A DNA stretch of 64,000 bases from Catalinimonas sp038039535 (GTDB lineage Bacteria; Bacteroidota; Bacteroidia; Cytophagales; Cyclobacteriaceae): positions 62,001 to 126,000 of the forward strand of contig NZ_JBBPHP010000017.1 in the NCBI RefSeq assembly GCF_038039535.1. Reading direction: 5' to 3'. Position 1 is the first letter of the stretch; each line of letters begins with the position of its first letter. The translations under genes and the position numbers were made by a program. The notes beneath the pieces were generated by a model. The model was not told the DNA's origin, did no database searches, and worked only from the letters and a program-made list of their open reading frames with translations. Below, in pieces: positions 1 through 8,900 of this stretch.

Positions 1-1421
1 GGGTAGGTGTAACCTAAAGATGTATCGTCTTGCGGGAGCGGATAAGGATGATCTATATTACCTTCAGGATGAATCAGGAAAGTTCCTTCACGGCTACCCC
101 AGCCATAGTTGGCTCCGGCTACGCCTATGTAGATGGATTCAATGTTGCGCTGCCCAATATTGGTAATCAGCATATCGTGATCTCCCCCCATATCCCAGGA
201 GATGCGGTGCGGATTACGAAAACCATAAGCCCAAATCTCTTTCAGCACCTCAGGCTTTTGGTCATTGACAAAAGGATTATCATCAGGAATTCCATACTGA
301 CCATTTTTACTGTTATTGCCTCTGGGATCAATGCGGATAACAGTACCCCAGAAACGTTCTTTGCTTTCGCACAGAAAAGGGTAGCCTGCCAGTACAGCTC
401 CCCCATCTCCTGTGCCCATATAGAGCATACCGTAGTCATCATCTCCAGGTACTGCCAGCGGATTGAAGGTAATCTCCTGTACCCCATGGATACCACCCAC
501 CATATTGGCTCGTAATAATTCTCGGCTACTTCCTGAAAACGTATTGGCCTTTGGGTTCTCCATTTTCCATTCGCTAAGTACCCACTGCAAAGTAACTTTG
601 ATACTGTCATCATAAGCAAAGTCAGCGGGATCAGAGCCGGGCGGTTCGGTATGGGTAGTGTAGAAAATTCCATTCTGCTCAAAGTCAGGATGGAAGGCAA
701 AGCTACCTAAACCAGTGCCCAGCCCAGGCTTGCTGATGAAGTTAGGTTGTTCTTTTCTAATGTCCAGAAAAGTATGAAATGTGTTGTCTTTTAGTTCGTA
801 GAGTATCCCATTCAGATCATGGATAAACATACGTTCCTGTCCGCCAGTGTTGAGGGTAAGTAGTTTGTTGATACGTGCCAGAGGTGGATCCTGGGCAGTG
901 GCCGGTGCCTGGGCTACTTCCTCAATGACCAGACTTAGTCCGGACGCCTTGATCTTTTCGGGAATAGGATCTTTCAGAAAAGAGCTATCAGCCATTTCAG
1001 TTGATGTTAGTTGCTGTTGATGGGTATGCAGATATCCCATAATGGCTTCTACCTCTGTACTGTCTAATGCAGTAAAGGGAGGCATATAAGTTTGGTATTC
1101 TTCATAAAGCTGAACTGCCCTTGGGTCTCCCTGCTCTATCATTTCCGGGGCATTGCGGATGAAGTGAAATAGCCAATCAGGGTGAGTTTCCTGGGTGATA
1201 CCGGAAAGCTCGGGGCCAATAGCGCGTTGCCGGAAATTGTGGCAAGAGGAGCAGTTGTCCTGAAAAAGCTGCTCCCCCTGAGCAATCATTTGCGGGTCAG
1301 TAGTGATCGCATTTTGGGCAGACTTATTATTTTGATTGGAGCATCTGTACAATAAGCTTCCACACAGGAAGACGCTAAACAGATAAGTTGTTGTTGAGAG
1401 TAGGTATTTTTTCAAAAACAT
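1..1421 (-). CDS. Cytochrome c / glucose-sorbosone dehydrogenase-like protein (3' end outside window)
   Basis: A minus-strand frame stays open from the ATG at 1421 to the window edge (473 codons visible), so the C-terminus is missing. After an N-terminal hydrophobic segment (about residues 5-25) comes a cytochrome c domain with heme motif CSSCH at 57-61 and a possible axial Met near 113. From about residue 160 the protein resembles the beta-propeller of PQQ-dependent sugar dehydrogenases (GSDH family): a GTGLGSFAFHPDF segment, an ATP-independent propeller motif around MGTGDGG, then WAYGFRNPHR and ANYGWGSREG. Family members oxidise sugars or related alcohols in the periplasm and pass electrons to the heme. 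The substrate cannot be read from sequence. The heme domain precedes the propeller, an order common in Bacteroidota and Planctomycetes proteins. Confident in the two domains, less so in enzymatic activity. Confidence 0.85.
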   Translation of the reverse strand, partial: MFLKKYLLSTTTYLFSVFLCGSLLYRCSNQNNKSAQNAITTDPQMIAQGEQLFQDNCSSCHNFRQRAIGPELSGITQETHPDWLFHFIRNAPEMIEQGDPRAVQLYEEYQTYMPPFTALDSTEVEAIMGYLHTHQQQLTSTEMADSSFLKDPIPEKIKASGLSLVIEEVAQAPATAQDPPLARINKLLTLNTGGQERMFIHDLNGILYELKDNTFHTFLDIRKEQPNFISKPGLGTGLGSFAFHPDFEQNGIFYTTHTEPPGSDPADFAYDDSIKVTLQWVLSEWKMENPKANTFSGSSRELLRANMVGGIHGVQEITFNPLAVPGDDDYGMLYMGTGDGGAVLAGYPFLCESKERFWGTVIRIDPRGNNSKNGQYGIPDDNPFVNDQKPEVLKEIWAYGFRNPHRISWDMGGDHDMLITNIGQRNIESIYIGVAGANYGWGSREGTFLIHPEGNIDHPYPLPQDDTSLGYTY

Positions 1422-1591
1422 CCCCCAATCTATCAAAGAAAATGTTTAGAAGGGAAGAAAATTGTGCTAAACTTAGCAAAGTGTTATGGTTCCTGACCGG
1501 AGCAGCGGAGAGCCAATGGTTATAGTAATGCTGACTATGTAAGGCAGTGAAACCATGCTGACCTTAGCAGTCTGTAACGCTTACAACACAG

Positions 1592-2044
1592 CTACTGTGC
1601 AAGTTTGTGCGTCATTTCCAGCCAGTCAAACGCAGTGGTAGCTTCCTGAAAGATAGTAATGGTAGTATCCTGCTGCATGGTATGTTCCATTTTATTCAGA
1701 CTAATATGGTTGAACAGGTTGAAGCGGGATATGTAGATAACCTGGTAAATGCAGTACTCATTGAGCCGGATCAGTTCCAGGGCATGCGGCCAGGTAATGT
1801 CATCGGCAGGAAAAGGCTGACCGTTGGGAACTTCAATGATGAAAGCAAAAATAGGGAAAGGCTGGTTTTTCTGAGCGTACCACTCTTCTATTTGCTGATA
1901 ATAGTAAGGGATGAGGTGAGAAGTTTTGGGCGTTTGCTTAAAGCGCTGATACAAGCAACGAATATCCCCGATCCACAGCGTTTCGCAGTAAGCATCCTGA
2001 TAAACCAGCTGTAGCGAATCAATCATATGGAAGGGGATATTCAT
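1592..2044 (-). CDS. Hypothetical protein, 150 aa
   Basis: No family recognised with confidence. The protein has no signal peptide or membrane segment and is rich in aromatic residues. The last 25 residues (IFQEATTAFDWLE) resemble the end of SpoIIAA/STAS-like proteins of Bacteroidota, where a phrase of the form F.....A..WL is common; this is only a hint. A plus-strand frame of similar length overlaps it (1607-2014). The minus frame is preferred because it runs in the direction of the neighbouring genes and has normal amino-acid composition. It sits between the cytochrome gene and a small lipoprotein gene with no sign of shared function. Confidence 0.6.
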   Translation of the reverse strand: MNIPFHMIDSLQLVYQDAYCETLWIGDIRCLYQRFKQTPKTSHLIPYYYQQIEEWYAQKNQPFPIFAFIIEVPNGQPFPADDITWPHALELIRLNEYCIYQVIYISRFNLFNHISLNKMEHTMQQDTTITIFQEATTAFDWLEMTHKLAQ

Positions 2045-2112
2045 AAATTAGCCTGTATGAGAATTGAATTGGATTAATGAAAATCTTGTTTATTACTGAT
2101 AGTTTTGGGCTA

Positions 2113-2577
2113 TTATTTAGCTTCAAAGACGAATACGGGAACGAACTCAAGTGTATCTATCGTAAAAAGCTGATCCATTGCGAAAATGAGTTCATCTTCA
2201 GTGAGTTCTAGAATTTCTACCTCGTTGGGTCCTTCTTCGTCAGTAAAAGTGATTCTTGTTTCATCAGTATTAAATTTCCAGCTACCAGCAGAAGTTTGCT
2301 CTTCGTCTTCGCATACATCGCTACCTTCGTTCATTTCGTAGTTGCCCTGCTTACTAAATTTTAGAAAGTTGTCTTGGTAGCAAGGCATTTCTTCCGTAGC
2401 ATCTACAGCTTCGCCTGATTCAACTTCTACCAAAAGAAATGCAGTGGTTTCCCAGGTTGGGTTGACAAGCATTTGTGTTTTGATGCTCAGGGGAGCTTCA
2501 GGTTCATCATCATCTTTTTCGCAGGCTGAAGCCAGTATCAGCGCGGATAACAGAAATATTGCATTTAACTTTTTCAT
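2113..2577 (-). CDS. Small lipocalin-like lipoprotein, 154 aa
   Basis: A type II signal peptide ends in the lipobox ASAC (Cys19), followed by an acidic stretch (EKDDDEPE) typical of surface-exposed lipoproteins in Bacteroidota. The rest is beta-rich with spaced Trp, Cys and FxxxG patterns (WETT, YEMNEGSD, GSWKFN) like the lipocalin-like domains found in small Bacteroidota lipoproteins. Two cysteines (in MPCYQ and DVCED) could form a disulfide. It lies just downstream of the PKD/beta-helix lipoprotein on the same strand. In the paralogous gene at 12312-14252 a lipocalin-like domain is fused to the beta-helix protein, so the two products may act together. Exact role unknown. Confidence 0.75.
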   Translation of the reverse strand: MKKLNAIFLLSALILASACEKDDDEPEAPLSIKTQMLVNPTWETTAFLLVEVESGEAVDATEEMPCYQDNFLKFSKQGNYEMNEGSDVCEDEEQTSAGSWKFNTDETRITFTDEEGPNEVEILELTEDELIFAMDQLFTIDTLEFVPVFVFEAK

Positions 2578-2729
2578 GGGTTTGTGTTAATGTTGAGTGA
2601 ATTATGATTAATAAATAATTGGGTTTGAAATGTAGAGTGCCTTTCAGTTAGCGCTTCCAGACACTCATTTAGTTATATATATTTTGTCAGTGGAAAAGTC
2701 CGAACCTTAAAATTTCAGTCTTCAACTTG

Positions 2730-4787
2730 TTAATACTTATAAAGATTACCCTGTGATAAGTCGTCAAAGACATTGCTGCTTTCTACATCATCATTGATGG
2801 TAGCACCCCAACCGGTTTCTACCGCTACGCCCCAGCCAGCGCCATGCGAGATCGCAGAGTTGGTCACGATCAGTTTACCGGGGCTGATAGCATCTACGGC
2901 AATATTGGCTTTGGTGCTGACCATGCCCGGCATATCGTTGCTGCCACCGTAGGACACTTGTGTGTAATCAAGTACGTTCATGCTATTGTTGGACTGTATC
3001 AGAATGCCTTTCCAGTACACTGACATGCCTGGGTTAATAGATGTGAAGGTGATGTAAGCATCTGCAGTACCTACTGCGTTCAGGTAACCTCCAGGGCTGA
3101 TCTGCAACACCGCATCTAAACCGAATTTGAGCGTCACACCAGGATTTAACTTTAAGCCAGAGTGTACATTAACAGACTCAGGGATGAAGTAAGGAGTTCC
3201 ATCTTCCAGGGCTACCCAGCTGGCTTCCTGTTCTATGTTCAGTGAAGCACCGTTGATCTCAATAGCAGCTTCTCCGTCAGAAGAGGTAGCAATCGCTGTA
3301 GAAGCCAGTTTACCTATTTCTTTGATTGGAAGCGAAGCAGGGATGGCATTTTCTTCAAAGAGGTTATTGTCAAACTGCCCAAGCACTGCGCCATTTTCTA
3401 CATACAGTCCATAGGCTAAGCTACCGAATATGTAAGTGTTTTTCATGTTCAGGATAGTACTGTAATCGCTATCTACACTCACTGCTGCACTTTTTAGCAA
3501 TCCGTAAGCAGGCTGTCCGTTACCGGCGTTGTAGATTTCTACATATTCCAGCAGGTTGTCGGGGCTAGAAGATTTGATGAGAAGCCCCCCCCATTTGAAT
3601 CCGCCAGCAGGGGCAATATCCATGATGATAGGCTCAGTGTTGGTACCTTTGGCGTAGAGGTAACCTTCATTAAAAATTCTGAAGAACTTGTTTGGGTTGA
3701 AGCGAAGATGTGTGCCGGGCTCTAATCTTAAACCAGAACCAACGCTTACTTCTTCCACCAGTTTGTATACTGTACCATTGGAAAGGCTCACCCAGGTAAC
3801 TTCTTCCTCTTCTTCCAGCGATGTACCCATCAGTTGCACATAGTTTAATTCCTCAGTTCTGGCTTCAATTCTGGAGTTAGCATCCATTTTGTGCGCCTGA
3901 CTTACCGGTATTGTCACGTTCAGTCCTTCGTTGTTTCCAAAGTAATTATGCTCATAATCAATAATACCGTGTGTTTTGACAAAAAGGCCATTGTCCATAG
4001 CATATTCTACACTCGAGTGGGTCAGTTTGAGATAAGCCTCATCGTTTACACCAATGGCTGTAGGATGTTCAAAAGGATAAATGGCATCTCCAGCAGCATA
4101 TTTTACTTCTGTATAGGTCATTTCATTATCCAGGCTGCTGCTCAAGAACATGATACCCGCCCAATAACCTTTCTCTTCTTCTTTTCCGGTAAAGGTGATC
4201 AACTGGGTTTCAGTGCCTTTGGCAATCAGTTTGCCATCAGCATTGATCTTCAGGCCTTTGTCTTCATCAAAAATGATGACCACTCCGGGTTCAATCGTCA
4301 GTTTGGCGTTGACCGCTACCATAGCGGTTACATGATAATCGGGCACAGCTGGATCTTCAAAAATATTTTCCAGTACGATCTCTTCTGTGATATCGCCATC
4401 AATAATAGTGGCGGTGGCAGTAGGAGTAGCACTAGCCTTGATAGTTACCTCATCGGTATCGCTGCCAGACTCATTGCTGATCTTGAGTTCAATCACATAG
4501 TCACCGGCTACGTCGGGGGTGAAAGTAGGCTTGGTCACGGTTTCATCGCTAAGCTCGGCCTCACTTTCGTCGGGCTGGGTTTTGAGGGTCCATTCGTAAT
4601 CAAAAGTTTCACCATTGCCATCTTTGGAGGCTGATCCATCCAGCGTAACCAGCGTACCGACCTCTACCTGCTGATCAGCTCCGGCATTCGCTTCCAGTTT
4701 GTTTTCGGGTTTGGGCGTTTCTTCGTCTTCTTCACAGCTCATCATGATGAGGAAGAGCGGAAGTAACGCTAAGAGAATTTTTTTCAT
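2730..4787 (-). CDS. PKD-domain / right-handed beta-helix surface lipoprotein
   Basis: The frame could start at 4817, but the ATG at 4787 directly begins a type II signal peptide (MKKILLALLP... MMSC, Cys18) and is chosen; the product is 685 residues. After an acidic linker comes one PKD-like domain (about residues 30-125) with the hallmark phrases DGSAS and DVAGDYVIELK. The remainder contains repeated blocks of the form 'EPGV..F....L.I...G.L.A.GT....I.FT......GYW.GI', about three large repeats, as in right-handed parallel beta-helix proteins. No catalytic motif of pectate-lyase type is recognised, so binding or adhesion at the cell surface is as likely as enzymatic activity. A close paralog is at 12312-14252. 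The gene is transcribed away from the response-regulator terminator at 5021-5055. Confidence 0.85.
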   Translation of the reverse strand: MKKILLALLPLFLIMMSCEEDEETPKPENKLEANAGADQQVEVGTLVTLDGSASKDGNGETFDYEWTLKTQPDESEAELSDETVTKPTFTPDVAGDYVIELKISNESGSDTDEVTIKASATPTATATIIDGDITEEIVLENIFEDPAVPDYHVTAMVAVNAKLTIEPGVVIIFDEDKGLKINADGKLIAKGTETQLITFTGKEEEKGYWAGIMFLSSSLDNEMTYTEVKYAAGDAIYPFEHPTAIGVNDEAYLKLTHSSVEYAMDNGLFVKTHGIIDYEHNYFGNNEGLNVTIPVSQAHKMDANSRIEARTEELNYVQLMGTSLEEEEEVTWVSLSNGTVYKLVEEVSVGSGLRLEPGTHLRFNPNKFFRIFNEGYLYAKGTNTEPIIMDIAPAGGFKWGGLLIKSSSPDNLLEYVEIYNAGNGQPAYGLLKSAAVSVDSDYSTILNMKNTYIFGSLAYGLYVENGAVLGQFDNNLFEENAIPASLPIKEIGKLASTAIATSSDGEAAIEINGASLNIEQEASWVALEDGTPYFIPESVNVHSGLKLNPGVTLKFGLDAVLQISPGGYLNAVGTADAYITFTSINPGMSVYWKGILIQSNNSMNVLDYTQVSYGGSNDMPGMVSTKANIAVDAISPGKLIVTNSAISHGAGWGVAVETGWGATINDDVESSNVFDDLSQGNLYKY

Positions 4788-5020
4788 TTGAATCTGAGTT
4801 AATGTTAAGTTTTTCATTTGTCAGTTTTGACCTTACAAAGATGGAGAGCATAGCTGCTGCTTAGAATACCTTAGGAGGGGCATTTGTACTACCGTGTTCA
4901 TGGTATTTAGATGGCGGGAAGACGGTAGGAATCTTTTCTAAGTATTGAAAATCAGATGGTTATGATCAAATGAAAATGTGGGAGTAGAAAACTCAGTATT
5001 TTCAGAGTAGGCCGAAAAAG

Positions 5021-5055
5021 AAAAGAGTGGACAGCTGATGCCATCCACTCTTTTT
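5021..5055 (-). terminator. Rho-independent terminator after the response regulator gene
   Basis: AAAAGAGTGGA (5021-5031) is repeated inverted as TCCACTCTTTT (5044-5054), giving an 11-bp stem with a 12-base loop and T-rich sequence on the minus-strand 3' side. It lies about 80 bp after the response-regulator stop codon. The rest of the 345-bp gap (4788-5132) must hold the promoter of the PKD/beta-helix gene; no confident promoter box was found there. Confidence 0.75.
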
Positions 5056-5132
5056 AGTGAAATTTTGGGTAAATGTATTGGTAATGGTTATAACATCCTA
5101 TTCAGAAAATAGTCATGTATGACCCCTTCTCT

Positions 5133-5780
5133 TTATACCAACTGATGTTTAACGGCATATTTGTAGATGCCCAGAGAATTCCTGACTCCGATTTTTTTCA
5201 TCAGGTTTTTTCGGTGAGTTTCTACGGTTTTGGGGCTGATGAACAATTGATCAGCGATTTCCTGGTTGGTGTTTTCAAGGGCAATCATGCGTAGAATCTC
5301 TTCTTCACGTTCGGTTAGGGTTACTTCGGAAGAGCGGGGAGTAGCATAGGAAGCAGGTCTGAGCATATCCTGGGCCAGTTGCTGCCCAACAGATTGACTC
5401 AGATAAAACTCTCCACTGGCTACTTTTTCCAAGGCAATCTGCAGTTCGGTCTTTCCGGTGTTTTTCAGGATGTAACCGCTAGCTCCTGCCTGCAAGATCT
5501 CTCGGATATTTTCCAGGTGATCGTCCATCGTCAGCACCACTACCTTGATGTGAGGGTAGCGCTCTCTGATCTCTTTGGTGACAAATTTACCATCACCATC
5601 TGCCATGTGTAAATCCACAATGACGACATCACAATGAGGATAGGAACGAAGTTTATCAAGTAGTTTTTTGCCGGAGGTTGCGGTGCCCAGCACCTTCACA
5701 CCATCCATTTCGGCGAGTAGCGAATGCAGGCCATCTAAAAAGAGCTGATGGTCATCTGCGAGTAAGTAGTTTTTTACCAT
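5133..5780 (-). CDS. LuxR/NarL-family response regulator
   Basis: 215 residues. The receiver domain (about 1-120) has acidic residues D9/D10, phosphoacceptor D56 in VIVDLHMAD, T84 and K106. A GerE/LuxR-type helix-turn-helix follows (about 148-212) with LTEREEEILRMIA and SPKTVETHRKNLMKKIG. Such regulators bind DNA as dimers after phosphorylation by a HisKA_3-type kinase. The gene lies 144 bp downstream of exactly such a kinase (5925-10190), the obvious cognate partner. Upstream of its start on the minus strand is TATAATTTG (5809-5817), close to the Bacteroidota -7 consensus, so it may also have its own promoter. Target genes unknown; the flanking beta-helix lipoprotein genes are candidates. 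Confidence 0.93.
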   Translation of the reverse strand: MVKNYLLADDHQLFLDGLHSLLAEMDGVKVLGTATSGKKLLDKLRSYPHCDVVIVDLHMADGDGKFVTKEIRERYPHIKVVVLTMDDHLENIREILQAGASGYILKNTGKTELQIALEKVASGEFYLSQSVGQQLAQDMLRPASYATPRSSEVTLTEREEEILRMIALENTNQEIADQLFISPKTVETHRKNLMKKIGVRNSLGIYKYAVKHQLV

Positions 5781-5924
5781 ACATTTTATCAGGATGAAAA
5801 GCGAATGTCAAATTATAGGCCAAAGTAAAATATGGATTAAATTTCAAGAAACAGGCTTATTCAATGATTTTGAGTGTCCGTAAAAGAACAGTTTTGTGAT
5901 CAGTAGCGTACACCTCGTACATTT

Positions 5925-8900
5925 TTATGAGCCATCATGGGGAATAAAAATGGTATAACTGGTGCCTTTACCAGAAGCCGAATGAACTTCAATTTTCCCT
6001 TTGAGTAAATGCACTCGCGAATGGATATTGCGCAGCCCCAGCCCTGATGTACTGATGTCTATGTCAAATCCTTTTCCATCATCTTTTACCGTGAGTAAAA
6101 GCCCCTCAGCAGTCCCTTCAAGGTCTAAAGTCAGATGACTTGCCTGTGCATGCTTCATCACATTGTGGACCAGCTCCTGCACTACACGGTAAACATTAAT
6201 CATCAGCAAATCCGATAGTTCGTGGGGAACATCTGTATGGGTGAAGCGAATATCCAGCGCACTCACGGCTGCCTGTCGGCGCAGCAGTGTTTCCAGTACT
6301 TCCACTAATGTTTTGTGCTGTATGTCAGGAGGCATCAGGTTGTAAGCAATTCTACGGATCTCCTGGCAACTTTCATCCAGCAGCTGATTGGTGTTTTCAA
6401 ACAGTTCAAATTTGCCGGTGATGTAATCTTCTATCTGGGAGAAATTAAGTTTCACCAAAGACAGCATTTGACCCAGATGATCGTGCAGTTCCTCAGCGAT
6501 TCGTTTTCTCTCTTTTTCCTGCGCTTCCATCATAGCCTCTACTCTACGCTGCTGTTGCTGCTTAAGCTCAGCATTGAGCTGCTGCAGGTCCTCGTACATA
6601 CCTGCGTGGCTCAGCGAAACCCCTGCCTGGCTATAAATCAGCTGAAGCACCGCATTTTCAAGTACTTGTGCGGGCTCCTGTACTCCCTCCAGATACACAT
6701 AAGCCATCAGTTGCTGCTGGTACAGCACAGGCAAACCTACTGCCGACTCTACTTTATGATGGGTAAAATAAGCATGATCAGAATGACTGAGAGCGGTGTC
6801 TGTATTTTCTACCATGTCTCCTTTTGCCTGCCGGAGCATCTCATAGATGAAGTGGCGGGGAAGTTGTGACAAATACTGAGGGAGAGAAGTAGCAGGCATT
6901 TGCCAGTCTCCCCGTACATAATCCATCAGCACTTTCCATCCGGTAGCTTGCCGAAGCAGAAATACCCCCCGCTCAGCTTTCGTTCGTTGTACGCTAATTT
7001 GTAAAAGTGACTTTACCAGCTCAGTCAGTTGTAGTGACTGAGAAAGCTGCCGTATATCTTCGTAGACATTTGCCTTTTCTGACGATACTGTCTCGTGATA
7101 AAAAGGTACGCAGTTCAGTATATCAGGATAGCGATTGTATAGCCACTCTTTTTTTGCTTCTGCCTGCCAGCTCTCATAAAAGTGTAGTGCATCCTGTAAG
7201 TATCGGCCTGCCTTACGTTTTTTGCCCAAACTATAAAGGTAGTGCGCGGCAAGTTCTGAGGCCAAAGCTGCTACAGAGGTAAACGACTGTTTTTCTGCTT
7301 CTTCCTGTGCCTTATCGTAGTATTTCAGTGCCTGTTCCTGCTTTCCCTTGCATTTGGCAAGGCCCGCTTTGATCAGCCATACCTTGTGCTGAAAGTTTCC
7401 TGAGCGATAAGTAGCCAGTTGGACAAAATTGTTGAGCTTTCTTTCCACCTTTTCCTCCCAGTTCTCAGGGGGATTGAGTTTTCTGTAAGCCATCTCGGTC
7501 AAGATCAAAGCATAATAAAAATCATGCTCCATACCAATCTGAAAAGCCTCATACAACTGGTAAGTACTTTCACAGACCTGGGCATTCTTCAAAGCCTTGT
7601 CATACTGCTCGGTCATGAAATAGAGCTTGGCTTTGACCAGAGAGAAATGAAAGCGACAGTTGTTGTTGTATTTTGCTTCTTCAATCAATGAATGACTGAA
7701 TACGAACCTGCCTTCGGTAAAACCAGCTTTTCTCCCGCTTAGATATTGTACAAAAGCAGTATGGCTGCGGTTGACAAAGTGTACATGCTGCTGGCGGAGG
7801 CTAGGCATGGCATACTCATGGCGCAGAAGAGGTGTCCCCAGATAAATCTCAAAGAGACGAGCATTGGTCATGCAGAAAACGGCATAGTTCAGGTCACCTT
7901 TTTCCAGAGAAAACTGTGTGACTTCATCAAGTTTCTGAACACTTTCAAGATAATGATGCTGCCAGTTGTAAAAATTAAGTGTAGCCAGATGATAAACGGC
8001 ATGTCTTACATGCAGATAAGGCTCATGCTGAACCATTTCAAGGGCAATATTACCCAGATCTATGGCAGAAGACACTCCGTCTTTTTGCGCACTCATTGCC
8101 CACACTGATGAGGCAAAGAGGGCAGGGGTTACCGGCGTATAGCCTTTTTTCATACACAGATACAAACTGGCCAGCGCAATACACTTGGACTTGTGAATGT
8201 GTACAAAAAATACCAGTGGAAGGGCCTGCACCACAAAATGCATCATCGTCTGATAGGCCTGGTCCTCGTTGATAGAGTAATGCTTGATGGCTTCAATGCC
8301 CTTCTCACGCATTCTTTTCTTAATACGCATACAGAGTTTATGCATATACTGCTCAAAATCGCGATCAGGGATTTCAATACCGTATTGCTGAAGCACTTCT
8401 TCTGTGATCTGCATCCCTCTCTCCAGATATTCCGGAGCATTGCGAAGATTAGATAAAGCAATACAGATTTTTAGGCTGAGCGTGTAAGCATGCAGGCGCA
8501 TCAAAAGGTCAGTCGTAGAAGCCAGTACCTCTTCTGTATGGGATAAAGCAGTCATGAAGTCCTGCAGGAGCAGCTCACACTCAGCAATCTCCAGAAGTAT
8601 CTGTAAGCGCCACTGCTGATGATCGCTTAAATCCGGAAATATAGGAAGCTGGGCATATAATGGATGACTATTCTCAATAAACCTTTCTGAAGGCCAATGA
8701 ATAAGGCAGTAGGAGAAGTATTGCCGGGCCTTGTCAAAGGCCATTTTTTTACGATACACTTTGGCACCCAGCCAGTTGGCATACCAGAGGGCATCCAGTT
8801 CTGCAGCAGATAACAGAGGTAGCGCAAGATTAAGATGATTCAGCATATCCAGAAACTGCGGATGTTTGCCCCACCACTCTACTGTTCTGTTCAGGTAAAG

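Noticed and set aside
242..700. 152-codon minus-strand frame inside the cytochrome/dehydrogenase gene
   Set aside because: It is an alternative frame of the larger protein, whose own frame is open to the window edge and carries CSSCH and dehydrogenase motifs.
1607..2014. 135-codon plus-strand frame
   Set aside because: Overlaps the 150-residue minus-strand gene, runs against the local gene direction and has no motif.
3891..4634. 247-codon plus-strand frame antisense to the PKD/beta-helix gene
   Set aside because: The opposite strand carries clear PKD and beta-helix repeats with a lipobox; the composition of this frame is that of an antisense shadow.
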